Part shown: positions 43,669 through 57,856 of the stretch, one piece after another | How positions within the stretch are numbered: position 1 is the stretch's first letter | Layout: each line of letters starts with the position of its first letter | NCBI GenBank assembly: GCA_944472135.2 | Contig: OX235270.1 | Span: forward strand, 131,855,632 to 131,919,631 | Origin: Trichobilharzia regenti | Lineage: Eukaryota > Platyhelminthes > Trematoda > Strigeidida > Schistosomatidae | DNA length: 64,000 bases | Direction: 5' to 3' | Notes under the pieces: generated by a model | What the model was told of the DNA's origin: nothing | Seen by the model: the letters and a program-made list of their open reading frames with translations, nothing else | Database searches by the model: none | Program-made: the position numbers and the translations under genes

Positions 43669-44564
43669 GGCAAAGTTAAACTTTCGACACCACTAGCAAC
43701 CAATCAGCAAACGACCCTCAACGGATCAGTCACATTAAATAGGCATTTATGATGAATGGAAACGCGTATTTATAAAAAAGGCATAAAGAAGCATAAAACG
43801 GTTACAAGGAGTATCTTTCTCGAATATGTGAGAGAAACATCCCCAGTTTAGCATGTGACTGTCAATGGCGAAGTCACAGCACATCCTGTACTTATATTCA
43901 TCTGAACGGCTGCAAATGAGATCCTCTTCAGATCCATTTACAGCCCTTATCTTGTTTTTCAAGCGGCCCCATAAACCTTCAGTGGAATTCGTATGAGTCC
44001 TCGTAACGGGATCCACACAGCAAACAAGTGATTGTCTCTATTTTACATGAAGCTATATCTCTGCAATGCTGGTACCACTAAACTGTTGTGACAAGACTAT
44101 TCTCAGTCTCGGCAGCTGCTGCTCTCACCGGCTGTTTCAACACCCAGTAGTTGCGGATATACAAAATCTGGGTTAGGGAGCGATGCGACCTAGCGGAAAA
44201 ATTTCCCATGAAATATTAAAATTATCAGCTTGCCCTCTCTAATGCTAACACGCTTCAAACATGTAACACAACGATGAACAAATCCATCAGTTGATCTGCT
44301 ATAGCTTTTAAAATCATGATACCACCCACCACACGAACAAGTTCGCTCCTTCCGGAGCAACCCTAATTCCAGGCAATACTGGAAAACACTGTCCTCCTCG
44401 AATTGCAACCGTAAACTTGTAAGGGCACGCATTAGAAATGAATCAAGCGCTCTACAACATTGAACTACGTTCGTGAATCTCATTGGATAATTCGACATCG
44501 TTCGTAAATCTCATTGGATAATTCGCTGATTGGTAGTTAGTGGTGCCGAAAGTTTAACTTCGCC
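43669..44564 (-). mobile_element. Merlin transposon, copy B
   Basis: Identical by eye to 33,157-34,052, with the same flanking ATACCTTG duplication and the same two transposase remnants (43,747-44,016 and 44,190-44,498). Confidence 0.85.
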
Positions 44565-45688
44565 ATACCTTGTAAACTTGTGCAGTCAGAACTGCACTCT
44601 GAAGCAATAACTTTATTCTTTGACACTCTATTCAACAATGGCTTACCAGTTGCAACTACAGACTTCTTCACCGCACCGTTATCGTCACACAATTCGGAGT
44701 CAGACCTGGAGTTTACATTTAGCTTATCACTGAACTTGCTCACTGGTTCACAGTTCACCTTTGTATGCACCTCTTGCAAACGTGTAAAACACAACCGTGT
44801 TTGTCTTGCATCTTGTAACTCATCTGTTGAGGATGTACTACGAAACCTGTTACACTCACTAGGTCTATATGCATTACTAGACATCATGGAGCTTTCTCGA
44901 TAACCACCTCTCTGAGGCCTACTCGTCATCAATGATTGCATTTTGATCTCAGACTGCTCTATTCTAGGGGTGAGATGTAATAGACTGGTGAACTTGCTCA
45001 TAGATTGATTGACACTAGTATTTACCAGTTTCAGGATATCATCGAACTTTGGCTCGATACCCTCATCCTTCATACGGGAGCTTATCTTCACCCACTTCCT
45101 TTGCAGTCGAGTAGGTAGACGTCTTGCTATTACTTCTAGTATAAAACTCGAGTTGAGGTCACTCACGCGATTCATCGAAATCATTCCATTCTTGTAAATT
45201 AGCAAATTATCCAAAAACTCAGTGAGTGCCTGGGAGTCATCCTGTAATTGACCACCATTACCCTTAACAGCCTCGAATAATTTCCCTGCAATCATCGAAG
45301 GTATTCCAAACCTTTGACGTAATATGCTCATAGCCTCATCGTAGTCCTCTTTTGGCTTCATAAACTTACAACACTGTATAGCTCTTGAAGCATCTCCAGT
45401 GCAATATCTCATCAAATACATTAACTTCAATTCATCATTTAATAAAAAACTACTCAATATGATCTCAAACTCCTTTACAAACTGTAAATAATCGGCCGGG
45501 TTTCCATCAAAACACCGTGGTTCAAACTTAGGGAGTTTGATGTTCCTATTATCCCTGAACGGCGAAACAGTAACATCAACCATGTCATGCTTAACATCAG
45601 ACACATCGTTACAATGAACAGACAAGTCACCATGACTTACTTTCCTGTTTGTAACCAAGACACTCTGTCGCTTCTTTGACCCAGGCAT
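44565..45688 (-). pseudogene. Gag-like gene, 5' half, copy B
   Basis: Same protein as copy A, including S-K-N-K-V-I-A-S, which is S-K-N-R-V-I-A-S in copy C. Confidence 0.85.
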
Positions 45689-45844
45689 TGTTGAACTTGA
45701 CCCAATTCCGAAGAAGTTCCAGATATTGCTTGTTCAAAGAGGACTTGACCGGCACCAGGAAAAATGAACGGCGACTATCCAAACTTTCACCAACTGTTTG
45801 AATCCGCCAGATCTGTTTCTATCGTCAGAAACTGTCAGTCTCGT

Positions 45845-46188
45845 CTCATAAACCGTTAATGCCCAGCTCTCGCTACGCTCGGGCCCACGCTGCTCTTCGA
45901 AGATTTCAGAAACGCTTAGTTATAACGGACGCAAAAACCAAAACACCGATCTGCTGCTTGTTATTTCTTTATTGTTACACCAACATATAAAAGGAATAAA
46001 CGAACTAAGGTCTGTAAACAAATATTACAATAATAAATCATTGTTACTTCTGACGATGTTTCACTCTTCTTTCTGAACAGCGACCGATGAGACGATGACT
46101 GTCGTATTGATGCCTCCACGAAAATTGGGGAAGTTGATTTTGAGCAAACAACCAAGAATCGATCGTTCAATCTTCAACTCCATTGACA
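45845..46188 (-). repeat. Truncated LTR-like repeat, copy B
   Basis: As 35,333-35,676. Confidence 0.85.
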
Positions 46189-46201
46189 ACAGGCATAAAC
46201 G

Positions 46202-46572
46202 CAATAACCTGTACAGTGTGTAGTGGTAAATAATTCTTCAAAATTATCGACCATAAGAATCATCAGTGAACATTGGTTGCTGACCCTTAGAGCTCAGGTC
46301 GACTTGTTTAGCTGAAGGCTTCCCGTCTAGCATCCCCGCCATTTGGTACCCTGCTGTGTCACTGTCGTGAACGATAACTAGCTAGCTTAGCTTCCGCTTC
46401 AATCCGCGATTTGCTTCCAAAATATATTTCGTAATATGGACAATCGATTGTGGTCTTTTGCTTTGCCTTTGGTAAACGGATAAGTTGGAAGTTGTTGGTA
46501 TAAGGTCTTGTGTTAATATACTCAGTACTGTTCGCGAACGTCATACCCTCAACTTTTAAAAGTGAACGAAAA
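46202..46572 (+). mobile_element. Gypsy solo LTR fragment, copy B
   Basis: As 35,690-36,060. Confidence 0.65.
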
Positions 46573-47343
46573 AACATAGCGATAGCCTTTATCTTCACTT
46601 ATTTCGTATGTTGAGAGTTATTCAAAAAAGCACGTGAAATTAGATTGTTCTTTATGCACGGAAGTAGTGAATGATGACTCATCGTGCTCTGTAGAAAGTT
46701 AGATTGTTCAATGATATTCGTCGTCGTTAACTGGTAATAATCTCTGAAACTTGCCGGACACTAATTCTTGATACATGAAAACTCGAGTTCTCTGCTGAAC
46801 TGTGTCTTTCGAATTCACACCTTTTGGGGGTTTTCGTGACTTAATGGTATCCAAGTGCCGCTACCTGGCGTCCAGTCGATTTCTGCTTGTAGTCCTCCAT
46901 ACCAGCCCCCTCCTGGTCAGTTTTGCTTGCAAGTGAGCAGGACTGGATACTTCAAATATCCAATATCGTTTTTGCGAGCTAGTATAAACCAATTGGATTT
47001 CTTCGTGCTCGCCTCTTGATTGTGAGTTAAAGGTTCCTGATCTTCGGTAAACTTCTGCGTAGCTCGTCCCGCCACTCGACTGTCGTAGCTTTGGTTGGCT
47101 CCAAAAGGAGTAGTGCTGAGATTAATTATATGTGGTTTGTAGTGTGAGGTGTGTTAAGACTGTTACTACTGTGAATGGAGTTGATCCTTTCACCAGTTAG
47201 TCCTTCGGTATCGTCGTCAAAAGAAAAGAGATAGTAATAGTGGATATAACTAGCGGAGTTATTCAGACTAAAAGACAGAAAAAGAAATAAGAAAACGTAA
47301 CAACTTTCAGCTGATTAAATTTGAAGAATAATATGAATAATAT

Positions 47344-49497
47344 AATAATAATAATAATGATTTACTTTATTCCAAAAACAGTACTTGTGATACAGAATGG
47401 AATTTTCAGCATTAATCACAATATTGCATCTAATTTCCTCAAATTATAAATAAAATTAATCACAGAAAATTTTCCACATTTACAATAGAGGTAGTGTCAA
47501 AAACATGCAGCATATAAAATGGAAATAGCAATAATAATGATAACAGCTAGGGTAATAATAATAAGAATACAAGTGAAAATTGCCGTTGGCTTGTGCCACA
47601 GAGTTTTTTTTTTATTTTTTTGTGATATCTATGGTCGGCCTGCAAAATTTGGGCTACCGATATCCATGCTGAAAATTCCATACTTGTACCGAAAATACAG
47701 TGTGGAATCAAGCTGTAAATAAAAAAAATAAAAAAAAAAATAATAATAATAATAAGAATACAAGTGAAAATTGCCGTTGGCTTGTGCCACACAGTATTGT
47801 CAATGTGGTATAGAAATCCTAACATGTTTAAAAATATTGAATATAATGTTCTTTCTACATGATATGGTGAAGGAAAAAAAAATAGATTACAGCCGTCATG
47901 GAGATAAGTTGGTGTTTGCAATTCTGAGAGTAGAAAACAGAGAAGTAACAGGACCATAAATATAACAGAAGTAATAAAAGTAAAACTTGAAGGTATATAA
48001 GGATGGATGGAGGAAATTGTTCATTTACTAGATGAAAAAGGTTAGTTAATTCTTGTCTGACACTATTTTCATCACATAAAATACGTGCCAAGTATGGTAT
48101 CATAGACTTCTTATACTTAGATGTGCGAGCATACAGTTTTCTGAAGTTACTCCTTGTTCTACCCGCTGAGATGCAAGGTGAAAGCTGAGAGTAAAGCGGA
48201 TGCTCCAAGTCAGACAAAATCCCTTTAGCAAATTTATTGCACGAAGTCAAATGCCTATCGACAACGACGTTAACTATGTGATCCACTGGGACACCACTCA
48301 CCCTACTGACAGTCTTCAGTATTCTACGAATTGTGACATAGTCTTTTTTAAGCAAACCAGGAAAGAATAAGGGTGAACAATAAAGAAGAATGGGTAGGAT
48401 GCAAGAGTTTACGAACTGTAGGATGAGGGGTTGAGTTATACCCGAGTGTCTTAACTTCTTAATGTAAAATGTCAAGCGGAATATTTTACTGGAGATTGCC
48501 AAGACATGGGAAGACCAGGAGAGATCAGAAGAGAGAATGAGTCCAAGATACTTAATTTCTGATTTGATCCCTATATCATTGTTGTCAATTTTACAACTGT
48601 CATGAGAATCGATGACTTCTTTTAACTGTCGTTTACATCTTAAGCTGAAATCAACAGTTTGACACTTAGAAGGATTCAGTTTAAGACCGTTTGACTCAGA
48701 CCATTTGCTGACTTCCGATAGAAAGCTATTTATTTTAGTACAATCTAGCTGGGAGTTAACAGCCATTGAAACTGTTAAATCATCAGCATACTTCACAAAG
48801 TTTATTTCATCAGAGTAAGGCAAGTCGTGCAAGAAGAAAGAAAAAAGAAAAGGAGAAAGAACAGCACCTTGAGGGACACCAGCTTCAGTAGGCAATGAAG
48901 TGGAAGACTTCCCTTTATATACGGTGTACTGCTTTCTTTCTGAGAAATAGGAATGCAACCAGTTAACAGCCCAACATTCTGTTTGACTAGCAGCAAGTTT
49001 ATTTAATAAGATGTCCCTAGGGACCGAGTCGAAAGCAGATGTATAGTCTAGGAAGGCGCAACGAACAAATTTAGCCCCCTTGTCTAGACTGGAAGCAATG
49101 TTATGATATAAGACGGCAGCTGCATCTAAAGTGCTTCTACTGTGCTTATAGGCTAATTGTTTAGGGTCATTAAAGGATTTAAGCGAAGGTTCAAGACTAA
49201 GTAAAAGTAATTTCTCCATAGTTTTCAAAAAAGGAGACGTAATAGCAATGGGTCTAAAATTGACACATGCTCCAGTAGAAGATTTAGGTATGGGTAAAAC
49301 TTTAATGTACTTCCAAACGGCAGGCACAATATTATCGGAAAAAGATTTGTTGAATGGATCAGTAAGAGGGTGACACAGAATATCAGAACATTTTTTAAAA
49401 ATAATACTAGGTACATAATCGGGACCTAAGTTGTGGGAAGGGTTTAGAGACTAGAGGCACTTTTGAACATCATTTGTGTTAAAACCTGGAAAGGGGC
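47344..49497 (-). mobile_element. CR1/jockey-like retrotransposon, second array copy
   Basis: As 36,832-38,985, with the same secondary insertion and 48-bp duplications (47,553-47,791). Confidence 0.75.
47855..49327 (-). pseudogene. CR1/jockey-like reverse transcriptase (second array copy)
   Basis: Same 490-codon frame as 37,343-38,815, with catalytic Y-A-D-D, upstream in-frame stop and missing endonuclease. A third copy would start at 58.37 kb but only its last bases remain before the insertion at 58,469. Confidence 0.8.
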
Positions 49498-49511
49498 TTG
49501 TCAATCACGTA

Positions 49512-49911
49512 TCATAAACCGTTAATGCCCAGCTCTCGCTACGCTCGGGCCCACGCTGCTCTTCGAAGATTTCAGAAACGCTTAGTTATAACGGACGCAA
49601 AAACCAAAACGCCGATCGGCCGCTTGATACTTGTATATTGTTACACCAACATATAAAAGGAATAAGCGAACTAAGGTCTGAAAACAAATATTACAATAAT
49701 AAATCATAAGATTACTTCTGACGATGTTTCACTCTTCTTTCTGAACAGCGACCGATGAGACGATGACTGTCGTATTGATGCCTCCGCGAAAATTGGGGAA
49801 GTTGCTTTTGAGCAAACAACCAAGAATTGATCGTTCAATCTTCAACTCCATTGACACTCCCCGGCAGAAAGGGGATCCGACCCTTTTTTCCTTCACGATC
49901 AATGCACGTTG
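49512..49911 (-). repeat. LTR-like repeat, left part (copy C)
   Basis: As 39,000-39,399. Confidence 0.85.
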
Positions 49912-52257
49912 TCTGTCTGTCTGGATTCAACATAGAACTTGGCACCGAAGTGCAGCAGTTCGAGTTGCCACGTTCCAAACAGCACACAGAGGTAGACAAG
50001 AAGATGAGTGGAGAGAATTAATAGAGTTTGACAAATATAGTAGTGAAACAGAATGGGTAATGGTAGAAAGGAATATGAAAGATTACAGAGACTGAATACA
50101 TCTGCGCCATTGACAACGATTTTGAGCCATGTCACCTATTGTCTCCAGCCATTGATTCCTAGAGTCCCGAGGGCCCCAACCCGGAAGTCTGCATCTCCCT
50201 ACCTGACTCACTTTAACTGTCAAGGATTTCATGGATTGATGCCACGTTTTTGTTTGGCCACCACTGGCTCTTTTCCAACCTGAACCTATATCAGCTAACA
50301 ATGCCCATCGGGGGAGGCGGTGGTTAGGCATGCGCACCACGTGACCTAGCCATCTCAATCTATGTAACTTTATAGCCTCGTCGATTGATTTTCCCTCTTT
50401 GCCCAACACTCTACGCCTAACGTCAACATTACTTATCTTGTGAAACCACCTAACGTGAGACAGAGATCGCAGACATCTATGATCGAAAGCAGTCAACCTT
50501 TTCATGTCTTCAACGCGTATTGGCCATGTTTCAGAGCCATAGAGAAGGACGGAGCGAACTGATGAGCAGTACACACGTCCCTTGGTTGATAACCGGATGT
50601 CACGCCTACGCCAGAGATGGTGTAAGTCAGCGAAAGCAGCTCGAGCTTTTCGGATCCGTGCTGAGATTTCATCGCCAATCAGTCCGTTGGTGCTAATACA
50701 ACTTCCCAAGTAGGTGAAGTGGTCAACATGTTCTATCACTTCCCTCCCTATCACTAAGTTAGGGGTTGACGTGGTCCAGTCCTGTAGCAGCATCTTACAT
50801 TTTGCAGGGGCGAATCGCATGCCAAACATACGAAGATTGCTGCTCAAGGTGTTCAGAAGACTCTGCATTTTGTCAGCATCCTCCCCTAACAGGACTATGT
50901 CATCTGCATATTCTAAGTCCATAAGACTATTCCCTGGTAACAAGTCGATTCGTAAGTCACTACGTTCAGTTAAGGATACTTCCATTAGCATATCTATGAT
51001 GAAGTTAAACAGAAATGGGGAAAGTGGACATCCCTGTCGGATACCACTGGTTGTTACTAATTCAGATGACAATTCCCCATAAGCCCTTACACGACTACGT
51101 GAGTTTGAATAGAGTGCCTTGATTAGTGCGATGTACTTTCTTGGCACTCCCTTCACAGTCAGACATTGCCATAGTACTTTTCGATCCACGGAGTCGAAGG
51201 CCGCCTTCAAGTCAAGAAATATGACAATTGTTGGACGCCGAAAGGTGTGTCTATGTTCTAGAATCTGTCGAAGAGTGAAGATATGATCTATGCACCCTCT
51301 ACCTGGTCTAAAGCCTGCTTGATTTTCCCTTGTCTGTTCCTCCCGAGTTCTGCTTAGTCTATGCATGATTACTGAGCCTAGGATTTTAGAGACTATGTTC
51401 GTTAGGCTGATCCCCCTATGATTATCACACGAGGACTTGTTTCCCTTCTTGAATATCGGTATAATGAGTGACTTACCCCAGTCTGATGGTACTGTCTCTG
51501 ATTCCCAGACTTTGCCTAGTACCTCAGTTAATCTACAAACTAGTATGTCACCCCCATATTTAAACACCTCCGGAATAATTCCGTCGGGTCCTACCACTTT
51601 GCCTCGTTTCAAATTACTGATAGCTTTTGTAACCTCACCTACAGACGGCGGACCAGTGTCTATATCCCATTCGGGTACGTGGTGGATGGCGGGGAGGTTC
51701 AGTGTGGATGTAGGCAAGTTAAATTGTTCCTCAAAGTGTTCTTTCCAGCGTTCAAGGCGTCTATCCTGAGAGCTAATTAAGGAGCCATTTTTCTCAGAAA
51801 TAGTCTCACTTATGAATTGCCTTTTCCCGCCCGATTCCGTGATGAGTCTAAAGAGTTGCCTAGTGTTGCCTATCGCCAATGCTTTTTCCATCTCTTTCGC
51901 CTTTGTCACCCACCACTGTTCACGGTCTTTGCGGAGACTTTTAGTAAGTTTCCTTTTGTGCAGCTTTCGCTCCTCATTGAATTCGGAGCTCGCCATAATA
52001 AGTCTTCTAGCATCTATCAGTTCGGATGAGGCAGTCGAAATCCAGTGGTTTTTACTCACATTTGGATTTGTCTTATTCACAGCCTTTACAGCTGTATCTA
52101 TAGCTGACTGAATATTCTTCCAGGCTTCTCCAGGGTGAGCAGAGCTGTCGGATTCAGATATGCGTTTAGCTAGTTCTTCCTCAAATAGGGATTTAGTTTC
52201 CTGATCGAGCTGGGGGCGTAATGGTTTTACCGCCAGCTGTTTCCTACGTCCGTTCAG
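49912..52257 (-). mobile_element. RTE-like retrotransposon inserted in the LTR (copy C)
   Basis: As 39,400-41,745, with no difference seen. Confidence 0.85.
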
Positions 52258-52461
52258 TTGGGTGCCATTGCGAGAACCTGGGTCACACGGACAGAGCTGA
52301 AATGGAAAACAAACAGAAAAGCCAACACACCACAAGCATACCCACAGCACAATCTCACACATCGCTGACGACCTGCGCCTCCAGATAGAGACCTCCTCTT
52401 GACATCTTGCAACACAGTCTCCACTTGCTAGAATGACTCTTGCAGAATGCAAAGTGACCAT
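50083..52461 (-). CDS. RTE-like reverse transcriptase fused to LTR sequence (copy C)
   Basis: The 792-codon frame is identical in translation to that at 39,571-41,949. It keeps the catalytic Y-A-D-D and the LTR-derived N terminus. Confidence 0.8.
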   Translation of the reverse strand: MVTLHSARVILASGDCVARCQEEVSIWRRRSSAMCEIVLWVCLWCVGFSVCFPFQLCPCDPGSRNGTQLNGRRKQLAVKPLRPQLDQETKSLFEEELAKRISESDSSAHPGEAWKNIQSAIDTAVKAVNKTNPNVSKNHWISTASSELIDARRLIMASSEFNEERKLHKRKLTKSLRKDREQWWVTKAKEMEKALAIGNTRQLFRLITESGGKRQFISETISEKNGSLISSQDRRLERWKEHFEEQFNLPTSTLNLPAIHHVPEWDIDTGPPSVGEVTKAISNLKRGKVVGPDGIIPEVFKYGGDILVCRLTEVLGKVWESETVPSDWGKSLIIPIFKKGNKSSCDNHRGISLTNIVSKILGSVIMHRLSRTREEQTRENQAGFRPGRGCIDHIFTLRQILEHRHTFRRPTIVIFLDLKAAFDSVDRKVLWQCLTVKGVPRKYIALIKALYSNSRSRVRAYGELSSELVTTSGIRQGCPLSPFLFNFIIDMLMEVSLTERSDLRIDLLPGNSLMDLEYADDIVLLGEDADKMQSLLNTLSSNLRMFGMRFAPAKCKMLLQDWTTSTPNLVIGREVIEHVDHFTYLGSCISTNGLIGDEISARIRKARAAFADLHHLWRRRDIRLSTKGRVYCSSVRSVLLYGSETWPIRVEDMKRLTAFDHRCLRSLSHVRWFHKISNVDVRRRVLGKEGKSIDEAIKLHRLRWLGHVVRMPNHRLPRWALLADIGSGWKRASGGQTKTWHQSMKSLTVKVSQVGRCRLPGWGPRDSRNQWLETIGDMAQNRCQWRRCIQSL

Positions 52462-52900
52462 GCCAGCACCTCACGATACTCTACGCACATCCTCTTATCT
52501 ACTCACCACCAATTACCACTGCAATCGCTGGTCACTCATTCTGCCTCAGTTCTAGTAGCGGTGACGCATGCGAGCCTCAGTCGTTTACACTCTTTCTCCC
52601 CGGCGTGTCGGACCGCAGCTAACAATTATCTCCGTGTGCATTTCATTCTCAGCACTAGCCTAGCCTCCCCGGCGTATACGACCCATCTGCTGTAATTAAC
52701 ATCAATCAATTCTTCCATGGATGTAGAAGACTCGAAACAACTTCAGAAATAATCACGACGAAAATTACGCAATAACAACAAGACACGAAAACAACAAGTA
52801 AACACAATGAATCCAAAATACACCAATTGATATGACACACCACACGTATATACAAATAGTACAAACAACCTCGCCGATCATGTCTTGATGGAATTCCTTT
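52258..52900 (-). repeat. LTR-like repeat, right part (copy C)
   Basis: As 41,746-42,390. The three tail repeats follow to about 53,350. Confidence 0.75.
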
Positions 52901-53340
52901 GAAGAATTGCAGGACTTACACCAGTACGCCTACAACCCATCTCAAGTTGACGATTGTAAGTTGTGGAATGTCCAGACACAAACAAGATTAACCAACAATT
53001 ACATCAATTGGAACTCACACAACTATTTAACACAAACATATGTACAATCACTACATCAAATGTTGTGGATTCCGGCATGACAAACTACCCTTGAAGAACT
53101 GTAGGACTTACAGCAGGACGCCTACATTCCTTCTCAGGTTGATGATCCAAGTGGAAGTCGTCCGGACACAAACAGAATTACCAACAGCTAGATGACAGAT
53201 GATATCAATTCAGTATATACAATATGAACATATGTACAAGATCATACACCAAGCACATTGGGCTGCTCATTGATGCTCTACCCTTTGAAGAATTGTAGGA
53301 CTTACAGCAGTACGCCTACAACCCTTCTCAGGTTGACGCT

Positions 53341-54180
53341 CTAGGTTGGAAAATCGTCGCAGAGTTCATTTGCTAACTTCCTTCTATGAGCTATATCCTC
53401 AAATCTGAACGGCAACACGCCCATGTCATTGTATCGTAGAATATAGATGACCAACAAACACACGACATATCTCATCAACCAAGTATAGAAACAGAGTAAT
53501 TTACACCAAAGATAATAACATTCAAATAGTAACTTGAAACTAGAAATGCCTTTATTCGTGCAAGTCAATTTAACAATAACTCTCTCCTTTACACTTGGCT
53601 TATCCACACTAAACTGACCATTGATATTCGTCCTTTCAAATGAACTGATACTACCATAGTCATTGCACAAGATACTTGAGTTGATGGGTGTCTGTTTCAT
53701 TGTGGATGACAGCACCAACGACGACTGAGTGACACAAGGTGACGAAATTAGTGGTGGATCAGAAGCTGTTCTTTTTCGGATCTCAGATAGTTGTCCAACT
53801 GCAAGATTACCACCACTGCTGTCTTTCACTACTAGTTCGGGTTTAGCACTATCATCTGATGATAGGTGGGCTACACGCTGATCAATTACACTGACTGTCT
53901 CACAAGTATGCACACCTTCTGTAACTGCATCTGCGTTCAATTCTACTTCACGTTGTAGTTGTACAGAACCTTTATTTAACTTAGCAGTAGTAGGCATATC
54001 CCTCATCTCATAATGATCAACCAAAGACAACTGTGAAGTATCATGATCATTATCACGAATATTCACTTTACCGTCAACTTCATCATTTTCAAACTCTTTA
54101 ATAACAGAAGTAGACAATTTTGGTTCCTCCTCGCAAATCCTAAAAGGTTTTATAACTTCACTCTGACTAGTAATACCTTG
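53341..54180 (-). pseudogene. Gag-like gene, 3' half, copy C
   Basis: As 42,829-43,668 but with three changes clustered at 53,722-53,747, one giving P-L-I-S-S in place of P-L-S-S-S. Confidence 0.85.
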
Positions 54181-55077
54181 GGCAAAGTTAAACTTTCGAC
54201 ACCACTAGCAACCAATCAGCAAACGACCCTCAACGGATCAGTCACATTAAATAGGCATTTATGATGAATGGAAACGCGTATTTATTAAAAAAGGCATAAA
54301 GAAGCATAAAACGGTTACAAGGAGTATCTTTCTCGAATATGTGAGAGAAACATCCCCAGTTTAGCATGTGACTGTCAATGGCGAAGTCACAGCACATCCT
54401 GTACTTATATTCATCTGAACGGCTGCAAATGAGATCCTCTTCAGATCCATTTACAGCCCTTATCTTGTTTTTCAAGCGGCCCCATAAACCTTCAGTGGAA
54501 TTCGTATGAGTCCTCGTAACGGGATCCACACAGCAAACAAGTGATTGTCTCTATTTTACATGAAGCTATATCTCTGCAATGCTGGTACCACTAAACTGTT
54601 GTGACAAGACTATTCTCAGTCTCGGCAGCTGCTGCTCTCACCGGCTGTTTCAACACCCAGTAGTTGCGGATATACAAAATCTGGGTTAGGGAGCGATGCG
54701 ACCTAGCGGAAAAATTTCCCATGAAATATTAAAATTATCAGCTTGCCCTCTCTAATGCTAACACGCTTCAAACATGTAACACAACGATGAACAAATCCAT
54801 CAGTTGATCTGCTATAGCTTTTAAAATCATGATACCACCCACCACACGAACAAGTTCGCTCCTTCCGGAGCAACCCTAATTCCAGGCAATACTGGAAAAC
54901 ACTGTCCTCCTCGAATTGCAACCGTAAACTTGTAAGGGCACGCATTAGAAATGAATCAAGCGCTCTACAACATTGAACTACGTTCGTGAATCTCATTGGA
55001 TAATTCGACATCGTTCGTAAATCTCATTGGATAATTCGCTGATTGGTAGTTAGTGGTGCCGAAAGTTTAACTTCGCC
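54181..55077 (-). mobile_element. Merlin transposon, copy C
   Basis: 897 bp, one extra T near 54,285 compared with copies A and B. This shifts the end of the C-terminal transposase frame (54,242-54,529). The ATACCTTG duplications are at 54,173-54,180 and 55,078-55,085. Confidence 0.85.
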
Positions 55078-56201
55078 ATACCTTGTAAACTTGTGCAGTC
55101 AGAACTGCACTCTGAAGCAATAACTCTATTCTTTGACACTCTATTCAACAATGGCTTACCAGTTGCAACTACAGACTTCTTCACCGCACCGTTATCGTCA
55201 CACAATTCGGAGTCAGACCTGGAGTTTACATTTAGCTTATCACTGAACTTGCTCACTGGTTCACAGTTCACCTTTGTATGCACCTCTTGCAAACGTGTAA
55301 AACACAACCGTGTTTGTCTTGCATCTTGTAACTCATCTGTTGAGGATGTACTACGAAACCTGTTACACTCACTAGGTCTATATGCATTACTAGACATCAT
55401 GGAGCTTTCTCGATAACCACCTCTCTGAGGCCTACTCGTCATCAATGATTGCATTTTGATCTCAGACTGCTCTATTCTAGGGGTGAGATGTAATAGACTG
55501 GTGAACTTGCTCATAGATTGATTGACACTAGTATTTACCAGTTTCAGGATATCGTCGAACTTTGGCTCGATACCCTCATCCTTCATACGGGAGCTTATCT
55601 TCACCCACTTCCTTTGCAGTCGAGTAGGTAGACGTCTTGCTATTACTTCTAGTATAAAACTCGAGTTGAGGTCACTCACGCGATTCATCGAAATCATTCC
55701 ATTCTTGTAAATTAGCAAATTATCCAAAAACTCAGTGAGTGCCTGGGAGTCATCCTGTAATTGACCACCATTACCCTTAACAGCCTCGAATAATTTCCCT
55801 GCAATCATCGAAGGTATTCCAAACCTTTGACGTAATATGCTCATAGCCTCATCGTAGTCCTCTTTTGGCTTCATAAACTTACAACACTGTATAGCTCTTG
55901 AAGCATCTCCAGTGCAATATCTCATCAAATACATTAACTTCAATTCATCATTTAATAAAAAACTACTCAATATGATCTCAAACTCCTTTACAAACTGTAA
56001 ATAATCGGCCGGGTTTCCATCAAAACACCGTGGTTCAAACTTAGGGAGTTTGATGTTCCTATTATCCCTGAACGGCGAAACAGTAACATCAACCATGTCA
56101 TGCTTAACATCAGACACATCGTTACAATGAACAGACAAGTCACCATGACTTACTTTCCTGTTTGTAACCAAGACACTCTGTCGCTTCTTTGACCCAGGCA
56201 T
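55078..56201 (-). pseudogene. Gag-like gene, 5' half, copy C
   Basis: As copy B, with T to C at 55,126 and one residue change (K to R in S-K-N-R-V-I-A-S). Confidence 0.85.
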
Positions 56202-56357
56202 TGTTGAACTTGACCCAATTCCGAAGAAGTTCCAGATATTGCTTGTTCAAAGAGGACTTGACTGGCACCAGGAAAAATGAACGGCGACTATCCAAACTTT
56301 CACCAACTGTTTGAATCCGCCAGATCTGTTTCTATCGTCAGAAACTGTCAGTCTCGT

Positions 56358-56701
56358 CTCATAAACCGTTAATGCCCAGCTCTCGCTACGCTCGGGCCCA
56401 CGCTGCTCTTCGAAGATTTCAGAAACGCTTAGTTATAACGGACGCAAAAACCAAAACACCGATCTGCTGCTTGTTATTTCTTTATTGTTACACCAACATA
56501 TAAAAGGAATAAACGAACTAAGGTCTGTAAACAAATATTACAATAATAAATCATTGTTACTTCTGACGATGTTTCACTCTTCTTTCTGAACAGCGACCGA
56601 TGAGACGATGACTGTCGTATTGATGCCTCCACGAAAATTGGGGAAGTTGATTTTGAGCAAACAACCAAGAATCGATCGTTCAATCTTCAACTCCACTGAC
56701 A
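56358..56701 (-). repeat. Truncated LTR-like repeat, copy C
   Basis: As 35,333-35,676, with one change near the end (CCACTGACA for CCATTGACA). Confidence 0.85.
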
Positions 56702-56714
56702 ACAGGCATAAACG

Positions 56715-57085
56715 CAATAACCTGTACAGTGTGTAGTGGTAAATAATTCTTCAAAATTATCGACCATAAGAATCATCAGTGAACATTGGTTGCTGACCCT
56801 TAGAGCTCAGGTCGACTTGTTTAGCTGAAGGCTTCCCGTCTAGCATCCCCGCCATTTGGTACCCTGCTGTGTCACTGTCGTGAACGATAACTAGCTAGCT
56901 TAGCTTCCGCTTCAATCCGCGATTTGCTTCCAAAATATATTTCGTAATATGGACAATCGATTGTGGTCTTTTGCTTTGCCTTTGGTAAACGGATAAGTTG
57001 GAAGTTGTTGGTATAAGGTCTTGTGTTAATATACTCAGTACTGTTCGCGAACGTCATACCCTCAACTTTTAAAAGTGAACGAAAA
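56715..57085 (+). mobile_element. Gypsy solo LTR fragment, copy C
   Basis: As 35,690-36,060. Confidence 0.65.
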
Positions 57086-57856
57086 AACATAGCGATAGCC
57101 TTTATCTTCACTTATTTCGTATGTTGAGAGCTATTCAAAAAAGCACGTGAAATTAGATTGTTCTTTATGCACGGAAGTAGTGAATGATGACTCATCGTGC
57201 TCTGTAGAAAGTTAGATTGTTCAATGATATTCGTCGTCGTTAACTGGTAATAATCTCTGAAACTTGCCGGACACTAATTCTTGATACATGAAAACTCGAG
57301 TTCTCTGCTGAACTGTGTCTTTCGAATTCACACCTTTTGGGGGTTTTCGTGACTTAATGGTATCCAAGTGCCGCTACCTGGCGTCCAGTCGATTTCTGCT
57401 TGTAGTCCTCCATACCAGCCCCCTCCTGGTCAGTTTTGCTTGCAAGTGAGCAGGACTGGATACTTCAAATATCCAATATCGTTTTTGCGAGCTAGTATAA
57501 ACCAATTGGATTTCTTCGTGCTCGCCTCTTGATTGTGAGTTAAAGGTTCCTGATCTTCGGTAAACTTCTGCGTAGCTCGTCCCGCCACTCGACTGTCGTA
57601 GCTTTGGTTGGCTCCAAAAGGAGTAGTGCTGAGATTAATTATATGTGGTTTGTAGTGTGAGGTGTGTTAAGACTGTTACTACTGTGAATGGAGTTGATCC
57701 TTTCACCAGTTAGTCCTTCGGTATCGTCGTCAAAAGAAAAGAGATAGTAATAGTGGATATAACTAGCGGAGTTATTCAGACTAAAAGACAGAAAAAGAAA
57801 TAAGAAAACGTAACAACTTTCAGCTGATTAAATTTGAAGAATAATATGAATAATAT

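Larger units (their letters stand above)
37444..47955. repeat. Tandem array, complete copy B (10,512 bp)
   Basis: Period 10,512, measured from many matching frames (for example 32,317 to 42,829 and 34,025 to 44,537). Content: CR1-like RT, LTR split by an RTE-like element, gag interrupted by Merlin, truncated LTR, gypsy LTR fragment, unassigned 0.75 kb and CR1-like 3' tail. Its left part agrees with C and its right part with A. Confidence 0.9.
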